From NCBI GenBank assembly GCA_028551475.1, contig CM052359.1:17547583-17611582 (forward strand): a stretch of DNA of 64,000 bases, read 5' to 3'. Position numbers and translations under genes: made by a program. The notes beneath the pieces were generated by a model, which did not search any database, was not told the origin of the DNA, and was given only the letters and a program-made list of their open reading frames with translations. Source of the stretch: Casuarina equisetifolia (lineage: Eukaryota; Streptophyta; Magnoliopsida; Fagales; Casuarinaceae). Position 1 is the first letter of the stretch; the number at the start of each line of letters is the position of its first letter. Shown here piece after piece: positions 37,045 through 49,045 of the stretch.

Positions 37045-38317
37045 AGATGAGGGGGGTACATCTTGTGGGTTGTAGGCCTTACCTTGAAGGTGGTCTGGGT
37101 TGACGAACTTTGAACCCTAGCTTTCTTAAGTGCCCCACCTGTTGCAGTGCTGTTACACTTCAAAAGATAAAGAAGGTAAGCAATCTGATTGGCTTGAACT
37201 AACAAAATATAATTACCTAGAAGCATCAGTTGGTGGATTATGGTAGGAAACGAAACACAAAAAAAGAAAAAAAAAGTTAAAGAATTTACCAGGTAGAGAT
37301 AGAAAAAGTGGGTAGAGAAGCTCTAAGCCCAAAGGAAAAGAAGAAGAAGAAGAAGAGGAGGAGCAAAGAAGGGAAAGAACACTTAAAGCTAACTAGTTAT
37401 GAATTCAACAATCTCCATTTACTAAAATACAAATCTGAAAAAGGACTCTTGAATCCTGATGCAAACAATATCGTATCTGATCTAAATCTCTATAGCGCTT
37501 ACCTCCGATGATCGATCGGGTGGTGGGTGCCTCCCATCTGCCTTGTTGCTGGAGAAATCCAGCATATTACTGCTGAAACTCGTCACACAAGACTTTGGAG
37601 ACGACGCAGACACTACTTGAGACCAAGTAGGCCTTACTGGTTGGAAATCCTCAGCTCCATGACCGTATACATAGCTGCTTCCGGAGTGTTCTTGCTTGAC
37701 ATTAACAACAGAAGCATTTGGAGCTTGACTCAATAATTGCTCCTCCCAATTCTCCAACCTCTTGGGTTGAAAGTGGCTCATACTAACTTTATCTTCTTCG
37801 CCCACCAACCCACCCCTGAAGGAAAAGCCACATCATGATCCGATTAGATTAGCAGTATTCCGTCATAAATAGCACATATAGTGTTTCGAGGAGAGGAGGA
37901 GGAGGAGGAGGAGAAGAAGAAGAAGAAGAAGAAGAAGAAGAAGAAGAAGAAGAAGAAGAAGAAGAAGAAGAAAACACATGTATTATCCAAATTTTGAGAT
38001 AAGCCAATCGTATACTGTATAAAGAGAAAGCTGTAAATCAGATAATCACGCAGCCAAGGATGCATGATAGAGCTGAGAGATTACAAGAGTAGCTGGCTCC
38101 AGGACTCCGGAAGCTCCTGGCTATCATGCCAAGAAGGAATGGGAAGTGAAGAAGAAGAGGAGGAAGTGGGTGCATATTGAGGAAAACAATTTGTATGAGT
38201 AGGCAAGAAAGGAGAAGATTGCTGTGTTGGTGGACGCATGACGTTGATATTCCACCAGATAGGGTTTCCGGCCGTCATTTGTTGCACCGGTGAGCTCTGC
38301 AAAACGCCTCTATTCAT
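35361..38317 (-). CDS. bHLH68: bHLH68-like atypical basic helix-loop-helix transcription factor
   Basis: Nuclear transcription factor of the plant bHLH68/bHLH112/bHLH133-type group. Minus-strand exons: 38085-38317 (ATG at 38317), 37503-37815, 37083-37157, 36656-36721, 36336-36401, 36127-36183, 35934-35978, 35624-35668, 35361-35495. The total is 1035 bp, 344 residues, all GT-AG, phases consistent. The N-terminus [13 protein letters not shown] and the [20 protein letters not shown] block are typical of bHLH68. The HLH region (about residues 195-255) runs [50 protein letters not shown]. The usual His/Glu/Arg DNA-contact set of the basic region is absent, as in this group generally, so E-box binding may be weak or altered. 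The C-terminus has [15 protein letters not shown], conserved in the group. The stop is TAG at 35361-35363. A Ser run lies near residue 55. The orthologue assignment within the group is uncertain. Confidence 0.9.
36060..36087. repeat. (GA)n microsatellite, bHLH68-like intron 6
   Basis: Imperfect GA run between exons 36127-36183 and 35934-35978; CT on the coding strand. Confidence 0.85.
36970..37040. repeat. compound (TG)n(AG)n microsatellite, bHLH68-like intron 3
   Basis: About 16 TG units followed by about 19 AG units, ending some 42 nt from the donor of exon 37083-37157. On the coding strand it reads (CT)n(CA)n. Confidence 0.92.
37890..37972. repeat. (GGA)n(GAA)n microsatellite, bHLH68-like intron 1
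   Basis: About six GGA units followed by more than 20 GAA units. On the coding strand this is a long TTC tract upstream of the exon 2 acceptor at 37815. Confidence 0.92.
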
Positions 38318-41300
38318 CCCTCCCAAGAAATCTCTCCTTCTCTTTTTCCTCTTTCCCTTTTCTACTACTTATCCAAGCTCTGAAGCAAGTCTCTGAAGAA
38401 ACTTTGAGAGGTCCGCTTACTCGGGATTAAGTACGGGAAGCCCAAGTCCTGTGTATTGAGAGAATTTGAATAATCATGGAGTCTTGAGAACCTTTGTCTT
38501 TGTTTCCTCTCTTTTCCTTCTCTCTTTATTGCTTTGCCTTTTTCTTTCTTCCTTTCTTTTACGTTTTTCTCTTCCTTGTTGCTTTTTCTCTGCTTTTGCT
38601 TTATCTCAAAGTGGGACAGAAAAGGCGGTAGCAATTCCCATTAATTAAGAAAACAAAAAATGTGGATCTCTCTAAAGTGACTGTGGCGCAACCAAGTTTC
38701 CTTTCCACCAAGCCATGTGGCTAACTAACAGGGGATGTCTATTACTCCGTCCTAATCGATGCAGCATGGTGAAGAACACACAACAAGAGATTCAGATTCA
38801 GTACTACGTTAATATCCTCAATTGTGTATGTCTTTGGATGCTGAGTCATACGCATACTCTCAATTACGTTCTTGGCTGGATGTTATCTTCATAGCCATCT
38901 ACTGTGGCCACAGCGAGGTTTATGGCTATCATAGCAAACCCTTTCTTTAATATTTTCTATACAATTTGAATTTAAAACGTAAACACCACTCCATTACTTT
39001 ACAAAAGGGATAAGGCCAAACCATTGCCATGATTTCCTTCCTTGTTCACACTTCAGAATCAAGCATTCCTATCATTTTCTAGTTAAAAGTTAGCCACAGA
39101 GTTAAAATTAGGAGTAAAAACAAGAGAATTGTTATTCTTTGAGGACTCCTTCATTTATAAAAACCCCTTATAAAAGATGTTTAATTTTTCAACCATGAAA
39201 CTTTATAAGTAGATGTGCTATGGCCCTCTTCAGGTATTTTCTTAGTCCGAACAGCATCTCATTCTATTTTTCATCTTTAATGATTTGACAGCAGTATGTG
39301 TACATAGCTGCAGCAGTAGTTATTCTAACGAAAGCAGGCGGACTACCTGCCCACCAATTACATTCTGTTCTACTGACTAAACTAAGCATTTGATGGCAGC
39401 TTTTGTTTTCACTTTTATCGAGGTGAGTGAGTGTTGAAGAATAACTCAGTATTGTCCAACTCCCCTCAGATCATCCTCCTCCCTCCCTCCGTGCTGCTGA
39501 CGAAGACAGGAGATGATAAAAATTTCAACATTGGCATTATCAGCCATGGTGGCTTCTGCTTGCACAAGATGTGGATGGCGACATGTGGAACTGCCGTATG
39601 TGCCCTGTTGGTTTCTTGGTAAAGGTTAAGTAAGATGGCATATAATGCAGTAAATCTGAGGATGATGACCGGTGGGATTATGGATGGAGGAGGACCGACA
39701 TGCCACACTTTTCAAGGGGTCAAAATCTAGGGTTTGGAGATCCCTAACCGCAGGGTCTCCAAGAGAATGATTACGGTTTCCAAGACTTATATTGTACCAT
39801 TTTGGTCATGATTTGCGGGCACCCTTCGTCTCTGGGTAGGGCGCCCCATCAAAAGTCACGTTGGATGTCTAAAATGTTGTTGGCTTTATGCTAGCTACTT
39901 TTTGTCTATGTCTATGTCTATGGAGCTTTTACCGAGCAAAAGCAAGATATAAATGAAGTGATTTCTTCTGCATGATATTAGAATTTATAATTTATAATTT
40001 AATTAAATAAAATTTGATTATAACTCATGATTATTTTTCTATAATTATATATATATATATTTAATGTTAAATTTAGAACCAAAAAATTAAGCTTACTCCC
40101 CACTAACCATACTCTTTTCTACCTATAACTCATGATTAGGACACAAAGAATCTATATTGTCACATTAAATCCTTTTACAACTTTACACTATGGTAATCAC
40201 AAAATAAAGTGTTGAAATATCAACTTGTTTTAAATGTTTTATTCTATTTTGTTTTCTTTAATAAGATGCACTCCTAATCTTTCTTTTGTTGTAGTTATGA
40301 CTGAAAAGAAGAGTAAACCTAAACGCAAAACTGCGGCTTACCTACAGAAAACCCCAATAGGGGTATCAGTTTCTTCATGCCAGGCGTGCTCATTGAAGGT
40401 CGGAAGCAGCTGAGTTGCCGACAATCTCCATGAACACCAGGGATTTTAGCAGCGAACACAGAAACATAAAATAATAATAAAATTATTCTCCTGGGATAAG
40501 TTACTATTTTATTCCACGACATTTATTCCCTTAAACCGCATTTTCATGTGAGAAACAAACAAACAAACCCTTAAATCTCGAGCTAGCCTGACCAGTTACA
40601 GAGAAGCATAACCATATGTTTTGGGGGATATTAAGGGGGGAGAAGAATGCCATGTCGTCTCCGTACTGCCAAAATCTTTGTCGGGGGCGCCATGTCTTTT
40701 CCAGCACACCGCCTTTTATCCTCCGTTTTTAATGGTTTTCTCTTTGTCTTTGTTCCGTGTCCTCCCACAAAACAAACAAGGAACAAACCCCTCCCTCTTG
40801 TCTTCACCTTCCTTCCTTTATATTCTTCTCTCTCTGCTAGTTCTCTGTGTCCTTTTTAAGTGTGCTACTGGTTACACTTCTCGAGAAATGGGGTCATGTA
40901 ATAAGTGCATGGACCGCAGCCGTTGGATTCAAAAGAGCAATGAGCCATTGCCCCTTAAGGTGCGAGTAAATTTCGCTATGTTAAAGTACTATCTACACCT
41001 TTAGATTTGAAAATGTATAAGAGTTCGCCATCATGAATGAATGGGTTTTGTATTTGAAAGAAAAAAAAAAAGAAAGGAAAACTATGCCTTCATCATGTGA
41101 AATATGACTATTAGGTAATAATAGCATGGCATTTTGAATTCGATATGAAAATTTATTTATTTATTTATTTTTTCCAAAAACCATTAGATTATATATCGAA
41201 AGAGTAGTATGAAAGAAGGGGCATTTCCGATTTTATCTGATCTATTGGAAACCTATAAACAGCTACCAAGTACTAAAATATCAGTTTCTTCACAAGATTT

Positions 41301-44300
41301 TATGCAATTCTTTACAATATTCTCGTAAGGCTCACGGACCAGAATGATCAACATTGAGTCATTTGATTTTGTCTTTTGTTATAGCAAGATAACTAAAAGA
41401 TGATGCCTACATGCGGATCATCAGCATACACGATCAGATGTTTTGAATATCATAACCATTATTTCGTATGAAACCGACATTTTTGAAACTCGCCATGTCG
41501 TTTCTTTGGACCTAGCTATCTCTCCTTGTTCATGTTGGATCATTGGATTCCTCATCACATGCAGCCTTTTCGATGATATAGCTTTATAGTAGTTTAGATG
41601 GTAAAGAACACGACAGAGAAAGGAGAAAAAAAAAATCACATGTAAAATTATGGAGTTAATCATAATCACGAGCCTTCACTTTCTTCTTGTTTTGTTATTA
41701 TATATGAATGGCACTTCCCTGCCCCACCTTTCTCTTCATTAGTTGAGAACCACAGGGTTATAGGTCGGCACAAAGACGAGATCATTGCCGTCTATGTCAG
41801 GGATCATAGGCTACATCGTATTAGGTGAAAAGAAAAAAAAAAAGATGTCGCTTAAGATAAAATAAAGTATTACAATGTTAACGTAGATTTCAAATGGATA
41901 AAATCTGTCCCTTAAAATTTGACTTTGGGGAAGTTATTGCAGGGAAACCAGACAAGAAACGTTAAACTATTTGTGAAATGTCATTCTCTTGGTTAAGTTG
42001 ATCACATGTGTTCAATGTGATGTTACACCCCGACAGCACTATCATGTAATTGTAAAAAAAAAATGGTTCAATTCCCACCGTCGCAAAAATCCCAAATTGG
42101 AAAACAAATGTGTAGTGTTTGAGTGGTAAGCATTGATAGAAATCTTAGACTTGTTGTCAATAGGTAAAATAAAAGGTCAAGGGCTAAAGAAAGCAAGTGG
42201 AAAAAATAATCTTTGAAATTTTTTTTCTTCTTAAAATTCGTTTATAAATACCATAATAAAATTTAAACGATATAAAGTATATTCAACAAATCCTACCTCC
42301 GCTTCTTCTACTTCAACAATTCACAAGCAGTGATTAAGTAGCCATTTTTTATTAAATGAGAGAAAATGTTGCAATTGCTTCTAAAACATGAAGAAAGCAC
42401 GCATTTTTCCAATACCAAGATCTCATGCGAAGCTAGCAAGGGCAAGACTTGCGTTGCAAGGCTTATTGCCTCAATGATAAGTTAGTATGAGCTACTGACC
42501 ATTGAGTCAGAAGTTAAACATTAGATGCATGCGTGGTATAGTAGTTATACAAAATAATTAGGGAAAAAAAAAACACCACGTGAAACTCTGGAGAGAGGTT
42601 AGGATCATACCTTCATGAGTGCTGCACATTCGGGTCTACCAAAAGCAATTTGCTCCTGATGCATTATTTTTTTTAATTTTGTTGTTGTTGATCGCGTAAA
42701 GATGATGCCTTGGTAGAGTATGATCACGACGCGTAGGATAACTTGGCTTTGTGTGCACGCATTTCTAAGCATCCAATCAATCTTTATACATATGGTTTTG
42801 TTTTATTCTATGATCCAATCATTCCTACAGTTTTCCATTCTTCTTGTTCTCTTGGATCTTATTCCACTAAATTCAGCAAAATTGCAGGTGTTAGGTTTCA
42901 GATTTTTATTTATTGTTTATTTTCACTTTTGCTTTCTAATGGCATCTCTTATTATAATCTTACATCCATTGAATTTGTATAATGCAGCTCTAGAAACTTT
43001 ATTCTTGTCTTAGCTACGTGGCGTTTGGTAAGGACATCTTTGTCTTAAATTATTCTAATGAGAAGAAATATTAGGAATTAAATTAGGATTAAAGTGGATA
43101 AATAGTCTAACGAAATCATTTAGTCTAGTGAAAAGGAATAATCTTGGTGGACAAGCAAAGGACCATATCTTAGTAGATCATAGAAAACTCCTTCAATCAT
43201 TCTCTCATTGAAATAAATAATCGGATTTCCCTCTCTCTCATACACAAATAAAGCTTTAAAACGGATCCCAACACCCCTCACATCATACTTTTTTTTTTTT
43301 CTGAAATTACTCTTATTTTTTTGTCTTCTTATATACCAGGGCAAAAAAACAATTCCCACTTTCCAGTTTTTTCTCCCACTTGTACAGGTATATTGTAATT
43401 TATGCATTAATTAAATAATTATAGGGTGATGATTTCAAGGCTCACTTTTGATAGCTTCCATGTGTCAAAAGTGATGTGCCTAAAGGGTAGAAGTCAAATG
43501 ACGCAGAATTTAAAATTAAATTATTCTAAACGAACCTCTTAATTTGTGGCCAAGTGTCACTTCAGCTGTCCCCGACACCACGGTGCGAGAGCGGGTATAG
43601 AGTCCGCACCATTAGATTTCCCAACACCAGTGCTTGCAAGGGATTGTTATTGCTTCCTCATCTGTTTAAGAGAATTCAAGTTCTCCTATGGAGATTTTAT
43701 TTTCCAGCTTTTTTGAAATGTTACGATTATTGTTCAGTTGAAAGATTGATGTTTTGTCGCTCCATCGCTTTCAATCAATCTTCGGGGCTAATTTCACATC
43801 TCGGCTTCTGTCTCATTTGCGAAGAGTAATGAATACAAAACGTAAATTCCAAGCTCCCACTTGGCGGTAATCTGTCTGCTCCGAAGGTTTTGTTGAGTGC
43901 GTGATCTTAGGCTTTCTATTGCAACCCTAATGTCTGAAGCTACTTTTATTTTTCAAAAAATAGACTTGTAAAGTATATGGTGTTGTTATGAAATTCAATA
44001 GTAAGCAAGTGTTAAATTTTTTATTAACAAATGCCTAATTCAATGATAAGTAAATATTATTTGGTTCAATGTTTGAAGATGCACGAGTTATTAAATATGT
44101 ATATAAAAAGAAATTTTCTTGTACGAAGGATTTTGCATGAGATTAAGTATTGCGGAACATACAATATACAAACAGTCCATACACGAAGACCAAAAACAAA
44201 CCTACCATGCTAACAGTACTAACGGGTACTTTGAGAAGCCCTTTTAGCAGCAGTAAAGAAAGAAAGAGGATTCTAATTCATACAACCCCCGAAAAAAATT

Positions 44301-44835
44301 GGCTGAGTCCGCCATGGCCACCAACTCGAGCTTCACCCATTTTGCGGAGTGCCTGTCTAATCCAGCACCTGAATCCAAGGGGAGATAGAACGTGTATGCT
44401 AAATCACGTGTCTGACATCTATAGACGGAACTTTCAGGCCAAGGTTCTATCCAAATAACAAGAAGACGAAGAAAAGATGGATATGGGTTGGCAGCCCACG
44501 AGGTGCCACACGTGTAAAGTAAGCCCCCCAAGAAATTCGTATACAACGTCGAGTAAGATTTGAATAAGCCCGAGTTTATCACCTTAATATTCCAAATGAA
44601 TCGATTTCAATTCGGAGGACCCATGATTGTCTTCAACATTTTGAGCCAGTAAAATATTATGCGTTCATCATGGCTATCATTCATTGCCCAGGGACTCACT
44701 TTTCTTCAGTCCCACCTCGGATAACTTATTTTTATCGAGGACAAGTTAGAGTGAAAGTTGTGGTGTTGAATTAAGGACAAGACACGACACATGGAGGGCA
44801 GATTGAAATGCCCTTTTGGGGGAGGGGTGGGGGGT

Positions 44836-44860
44836 AAAAGAAAGAAAGAAAGAAAGAAAA
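44836..44860. repeat. (AAAG)n microsatellite
   Basis: About six AAAG units next to a G-rich run. Confidence 0.85.
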
Positions 44861-45849
44861 AATTGATAAAAAAAAAACGACAAATCGAATGAGAAACATA
44901 CGGGCTTTTTGGTGCTATATGGAACAATTGTTGGACACGCAAGCTTCTGGGTTTTCAATCCAAAGGAGATAATGCTTTCAAAACCAAAGGTTTTGGCAAG
45001 GGGATTTGGGAGTCACGTCCGCCTGTCAATTCAAGTTCTCAAGACAGAAGCTTGTGAAGTGAGAATGTGATAACCATTTTGCCACTTCAAAATAAATCCT
45101 CTTTTCAACTTTAGTTTTATTAGAACAAGGCATTAATAATTTAATTATGCTTAACTTTTTATTTATTTAAAAAAAAAATCAAGTACTTGCATATTTTAAT
45201 GTAAAAAAAGAGGTAGAAGGTACCAATGTGTTTCCTCCACTACCCTACTAATAGAAAATGAATCCCTAGGGTTTGCCAAACGTTAAAACCTTTATCCCCC
45301 ACCACCAACCAAATTGGGTGAAACATAAATTTATTGTAATACTTTGTCCAATCTGAATCTCACCTAAACATTATATAGTTTGAATGTGAATCAAGGTTTG
45401 TCATTTAAATAATATCACATGATTCTATTAAACACCAAATTAATTTAAGTTTGGATCTTTTTTTTTTTTTTTTTCTTTTCTTGAATTGGGATTTGAAGAA
45501 ATTTAAAGAAGAATGAAAATTTGGAACAACCTAATAGTAAAAGCAAGGTTCTTATCCTTAAAAAGAGGGAAGGGGTTCATAAATCTTACATCAGTGATAA
45601 CATCATGAAAGCAAACACACATTCGTGTGGCTCAACATGTTTATGTTCCTTGTATTGTACAGGGGGGGTTCAAAGGGAGAATCGTGATTGAACCACGTCT
45701 AATTGACCCGCTCAAAAGGGTTGTTAAAGAGGGGGGCTTAGACCAAGCATATGGAAAAAAGTAGTCAGAGTGGCCGTCTGTGGGGCCGGGTCGCTTTCGT
45801 GGGCCCGGGTTTGCCCGTGATCGTCTTCAGGAGTTCCACACTCACCCAA

Positions 45850-45876
45850 CTCTCTCTCTCTCTCTCTCTCTCTCTC
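45850..45876. repeat. (CT)n microsatellite
   Basis: About 13 CT units in gene-free sequence. Confidence 0.9.
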
Positions 45877-46150
45877 GTTTGAAAGCGACCTAAAGTTTAT
45901 TGGACGGTGCTGCCCGCGAGTGGGGTGGGACCCACCAACCTCCTTTTGTACCCCCTTGTGCAAAGCAAACACCATCGCTGGACGCCGACCTTTAACAACT
46001 TCTTTTCTTTGTTTTATTGTTATTGTCAACCTCGGGCCCACCAGCATATTATTTCCCGCCCTTTTCTGTTTTCCTTTTATTTTTATCTGCTACATTCATT
46101 GTTTCCACGTCACCTTTACGTCAACCATGACATCTCATCCTTCGTTCCCT

Positions 46151-46212
46151 AGAATTAATTTCAAATTCCAATTTCGTTTCCTAAAATTAATTTCAAATTC
46201 CAATTTCTTCAA
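46151..46212 (+). repeat. 32-bp tandem duplication
   Basis: Two adjacent near-identical units, each containing ATTAATTTCAAATTCCAATT and separated by CGTTTCCTAA. Confidence 0.85.
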
Positions 46213-46314
46213 CCCGGTCCATCATCTGATTTCGGATCGGTTGGGCCTCCGTTTAAGCATAATTTTTTAATAAAGATATTAATAACATGACTTATATGTT
46301 AAATAAATAATGAG

Positions 46315-46515
46315 AGTTATCCCACATTGCTAAACATTCTCATAACACTTTTATGAACTATTATTGATTTGAATTCATATACATATATTCACATAATGCG
46401 ACATCATAATAATTAGATAATTTGAGTATTATGATGATAAAATATGGCAAGATGTCGGTAATAAATCTCATGTTGCTAAAGAATATATTAAGAATCATGT
46501 TTATAAGATAATAGG
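46315..46515 (+). repeat. pair of LTR-style motifs
   Basis: TTATCCCACATTGCTAAA at about 46317 and AAATCTCATGTTGCTAAAG at about 46463, followed by AAGAATCATGTTTATAAGAT. Both are variants of a leader commonly found in plant LTRs. Probably a decayed LTR fragment. Confidence 0.4.
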
Positions 46516-47496
46516 TTTTATTACTTAATGTTTTATGATTTTAAGTTGGATATTGACTATTCTCTATTAAATTTAACACTATAAAAATAAGAAACACCTT
46601 CATATGCTAAGGAAAAAATGTCAATGTATTAGTAATACAATATATATATTTAATTTTAATGCATTCTTTATCTTAATTATCAAATAAATGTCTTATTTGA
46701 AATTTAAGTTCTAATACAATGTTAAAAAGTTCATTTCCTCCACTAAAACCAACTTGTAAGAGGAAAGAAAATTTTCACTTATAAGAAATACAAACATATA
46801 ATATAATAATAATAATATGAGATACATAGGTATTGTGTTTTTTTATGATGGAATTAAAAAAAATGATTTTATTATTCATATTTACACCAGATGGCGAGTA
46901 ACTTACAGGATAAGCTAACTGGTTTTTTAGCTTCTTGCTAATGTCCTTATCGAGTATTGTGATTCCATCTCAGAAGTGAAAATTGCATGGCATGTTTATC
47001 CTCGCTTCCCTACTTGTTCATGTTGTCGTTACGTAGAAATTTGGTATTTTTCCATGAAAACGCCGCCATCCACTGTTTTCTTACAAAATCCTCCTTCACT
47101 TCCATACCCTAGTAGGTCTAGGCGTGACGCAGGCTCCAAAAAGAGGAGGATAATCCAAATTCTTTGCGTTGATGCCTCTATTCAAAAGTCGTCCCGTCAC
47201 TGCTAACATCCCAAGGCAAAATCATACAAGTTGTTAATAATTGATTAGAAGTAAATAACTCTTTGATAATCCAACTAGGTGATATCTTTGGCGTGACTTT
47301 CAAGAGAAGGGAAGGTGGAGATTTTGGTATCTCTTATATGATTGTCGCCAAGGGCTGCGAAATGGAATACCCAGTTGACCATTTGGCTTGGCAGTTGAGA
47401 CATTGATTGCTGCAATTCGGGACTGTACTTGACCTGAGTTTGGTGGTTGAGACATCTTTCAAACTTTCAAAACTCGGCAGTCCAAATTCGTCAACT

Positions 47497-47536
47497 TTTA
47501 TTTTATTTTATTTTATTTTATTTTATTTTATTTTTA
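47497..47536. repeat. (TTTTA)n microsatellite
   Basis: About eight TTTTA units in gene-free sequence. Confidence 0.9.
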
Positions 47537-48094
47537 TTGAGAACAATTGTCGGCTTTGTTATCTTTTTTCCTTGATTTTTCTACTCTGGTAATCATGGTT
47601 AACTGCCATCTTTGGTACTCATTTCAAAGGATAAAGGTGTTCGTGTTCTTAGTTCATGTTGAATCTGTCTGCAAAGGACAATGATCACGTCTTCAATGCG
47701 ACGGGTGTTTCTTGCCCAATGACGACCTCAAAGGCTAGCGTTTTCTCTTTCTCTACCAAAAACTCCCACTAATCAAATTAGGGAGCATATCATTTGCTTC
47801 AACCTTAAGCAAAACTTGATACCCCAAATCTTTTGGCCATCTAACTCCGCACGACATCGGTTTGGTGAACGCGAGACAAGAGTTTATAATACTATTTTGC
47901 ACTTCAAGACAAATTTTGACCGATGTCGCCACCGAACCCTTCATCTATGTTTTGCCTCCTTGTTGGTTGGATGCAATGCTTGATTATATTTGCTGTTAAA
48001 AGTAGGATGTGTTGTTTTATGTCCAAAATTTTGTGCGAAAATCTCTTTTAATATGAAAGACATGTATTCTTTTTACAAGTTAAATTCAAATAAG

Positions 48095-48150
48095 TTAATC
48101 ACTTACTAGTTTAGTAGTAAGTTAGTAGTATTTGGGACCACTTTCATCTC
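48095..48150. repeat. dispersed AT-rich repeat, partial copy
   Basis: ACTAGTTTAGTAGTAAGTTA core, matching 58460-58500 closely and 9205-9240 more weakly. Confidence 0.45.
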
Positions 48151-48683
48151 AAATTCAATTTGAGAGCACACATGAAAAGAAAAAAAAATGATAAATACAT
48201 GAAAAAAAATGAATTTTCTAACTTGTTATTAGGGTTTAGGTTCCAAAGAGCACCCCATGCATGAAACTAGCATTTCAAAGTAATATGCGAGATATATTAC
48301 CCCCCATGATGAAAGTTGTATTCATGCCTTTGGGTGGTCCTTAGTTCTTGTGCATTTCATTAATGACTAAAGTTATTGTGAAGTTAATCCTAAGATCCAA
48401 ACTAACCATGAATTTCATAATATAAGCCCATTTAGTGATTCACATATTTTCCTGGACATGTATTGAGCAAACACTGGAACCTCATTCTCTCTTCAACGTT
48501 TGGAATGAAGCATAAGACAGCCTTTTAGAAGGTAGCACATACCTTCCATGAACAACAATTTTCTTTGTCATAAAACAAATCAGAATGTTTACGTATAACT
48601 TTGGTAGATGAATTGAAATGATTTCGTTTCTGTTCCCCTTTTAATTCGTTATAAGGACTGCAGGCTCGGTCCAAGATGTCGGA

Positions 48684-48802
48684 GGCCCATTATCATTTAA
48701 CATGGGCCTGGTATCGGTCCAAAAATTGTACTGGCCTGAAGCCCATGTTGTTTCTTGGACTCCTTAAAATGGAAAAAGATACCATTTGTAATTTAAACCC
48801 TA
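48684..48802 (+). promoter_or_regulatory. site II elements and telo-box upstream of MFDR
   Basis: Three site II-type motifs (GGCCCA at 48684-48689, TGGGCC at 48703-48708, AGCCCA at 48740-48745) and a telo-box AAACCCTA at 48795-48802 lie 40-160 nt before the MFDR start codon. In plants this combination marks promoters of ribosomal-protein and nuclear-encoded mitochondrial genes and is bound by TCP factors, which fits the product. Confidence 0.7.
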
Positions 48803-48841
48803 GCGCTGTGTATCTCCATGAAGTTCATTTCGTTAACGAAA

Positions 48842-48995
48842 ATGGCGATTTTGCGAGCAAGTACTTATCTTTCAAGAAGCTTTTCAGCCATTTCTTCTCC
48901 TCCTTTGCGTGTCTGTGTCGTAGGGAGCGGACCCGCTGGATTCTACACGGCTGAAAAGGTGAAACTCTCTCTCTCTCTCTCTCTCTCCCTCTCTC

Positions 48996-49045
<50 letters not shown>

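Larger units (their letters stand above)
38318..48660. other. 10.3-kb gene-free region
   Basis: No convincing gene on either strand. The first 300 bp are the purine-rich (coding strand) leader and promoter of the bHLH68-like gene. Short open frames near 39.5, 40.35-40.5, 42.7-43.0, 43.55-43.8, 44.2-44.6 and 47.0-47.2 kb are not recognisable. Simple repeats at 44836-44860, 45850-45876 and 47497-47536 and duplications near 46.15 and 46.3 kb are listed separately. Confidence 0.55.

Noticed and set aside
36900..37226. Minus-strand frame with long Ser-Leu and Thr-His runs
   Set aside because: The runs are translated microsatellite; the region contains exon 3 of the bHLH68-like gene and its intron, read through.
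37844..38065. Minus-strand frame rich in Phe and Ser
   Set aside because: Translation of the GAA/GGA microsatellite in intron 1 of the bHLH68-like gene.
40621..41004. Plus-strand frame of 127 codons
   Set aside because: Low-complexity pyrimidine-rich sequence, no domain and no splice partners; looks like non-coding DNA.
42050..42085. TGGTTCAATTCCCACC, resembling the T-arm of a tRNA
   Set aside because: No matching D-arm, anticodon arm or acceptor stem could be folded around it.
44244..44582. Overlapping open frames on both strands, including MATNSSFTHF on plus
   Set aside because: The plus frame stops within 30 codons and neither strand matches a known family.
48676..48954. Open frame starting upstream of the MFDR start codon on the same strand
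   Set aside because: It is in a different frame from the well-supported exon 1 and matches no family; it overlaps promoter motifs.
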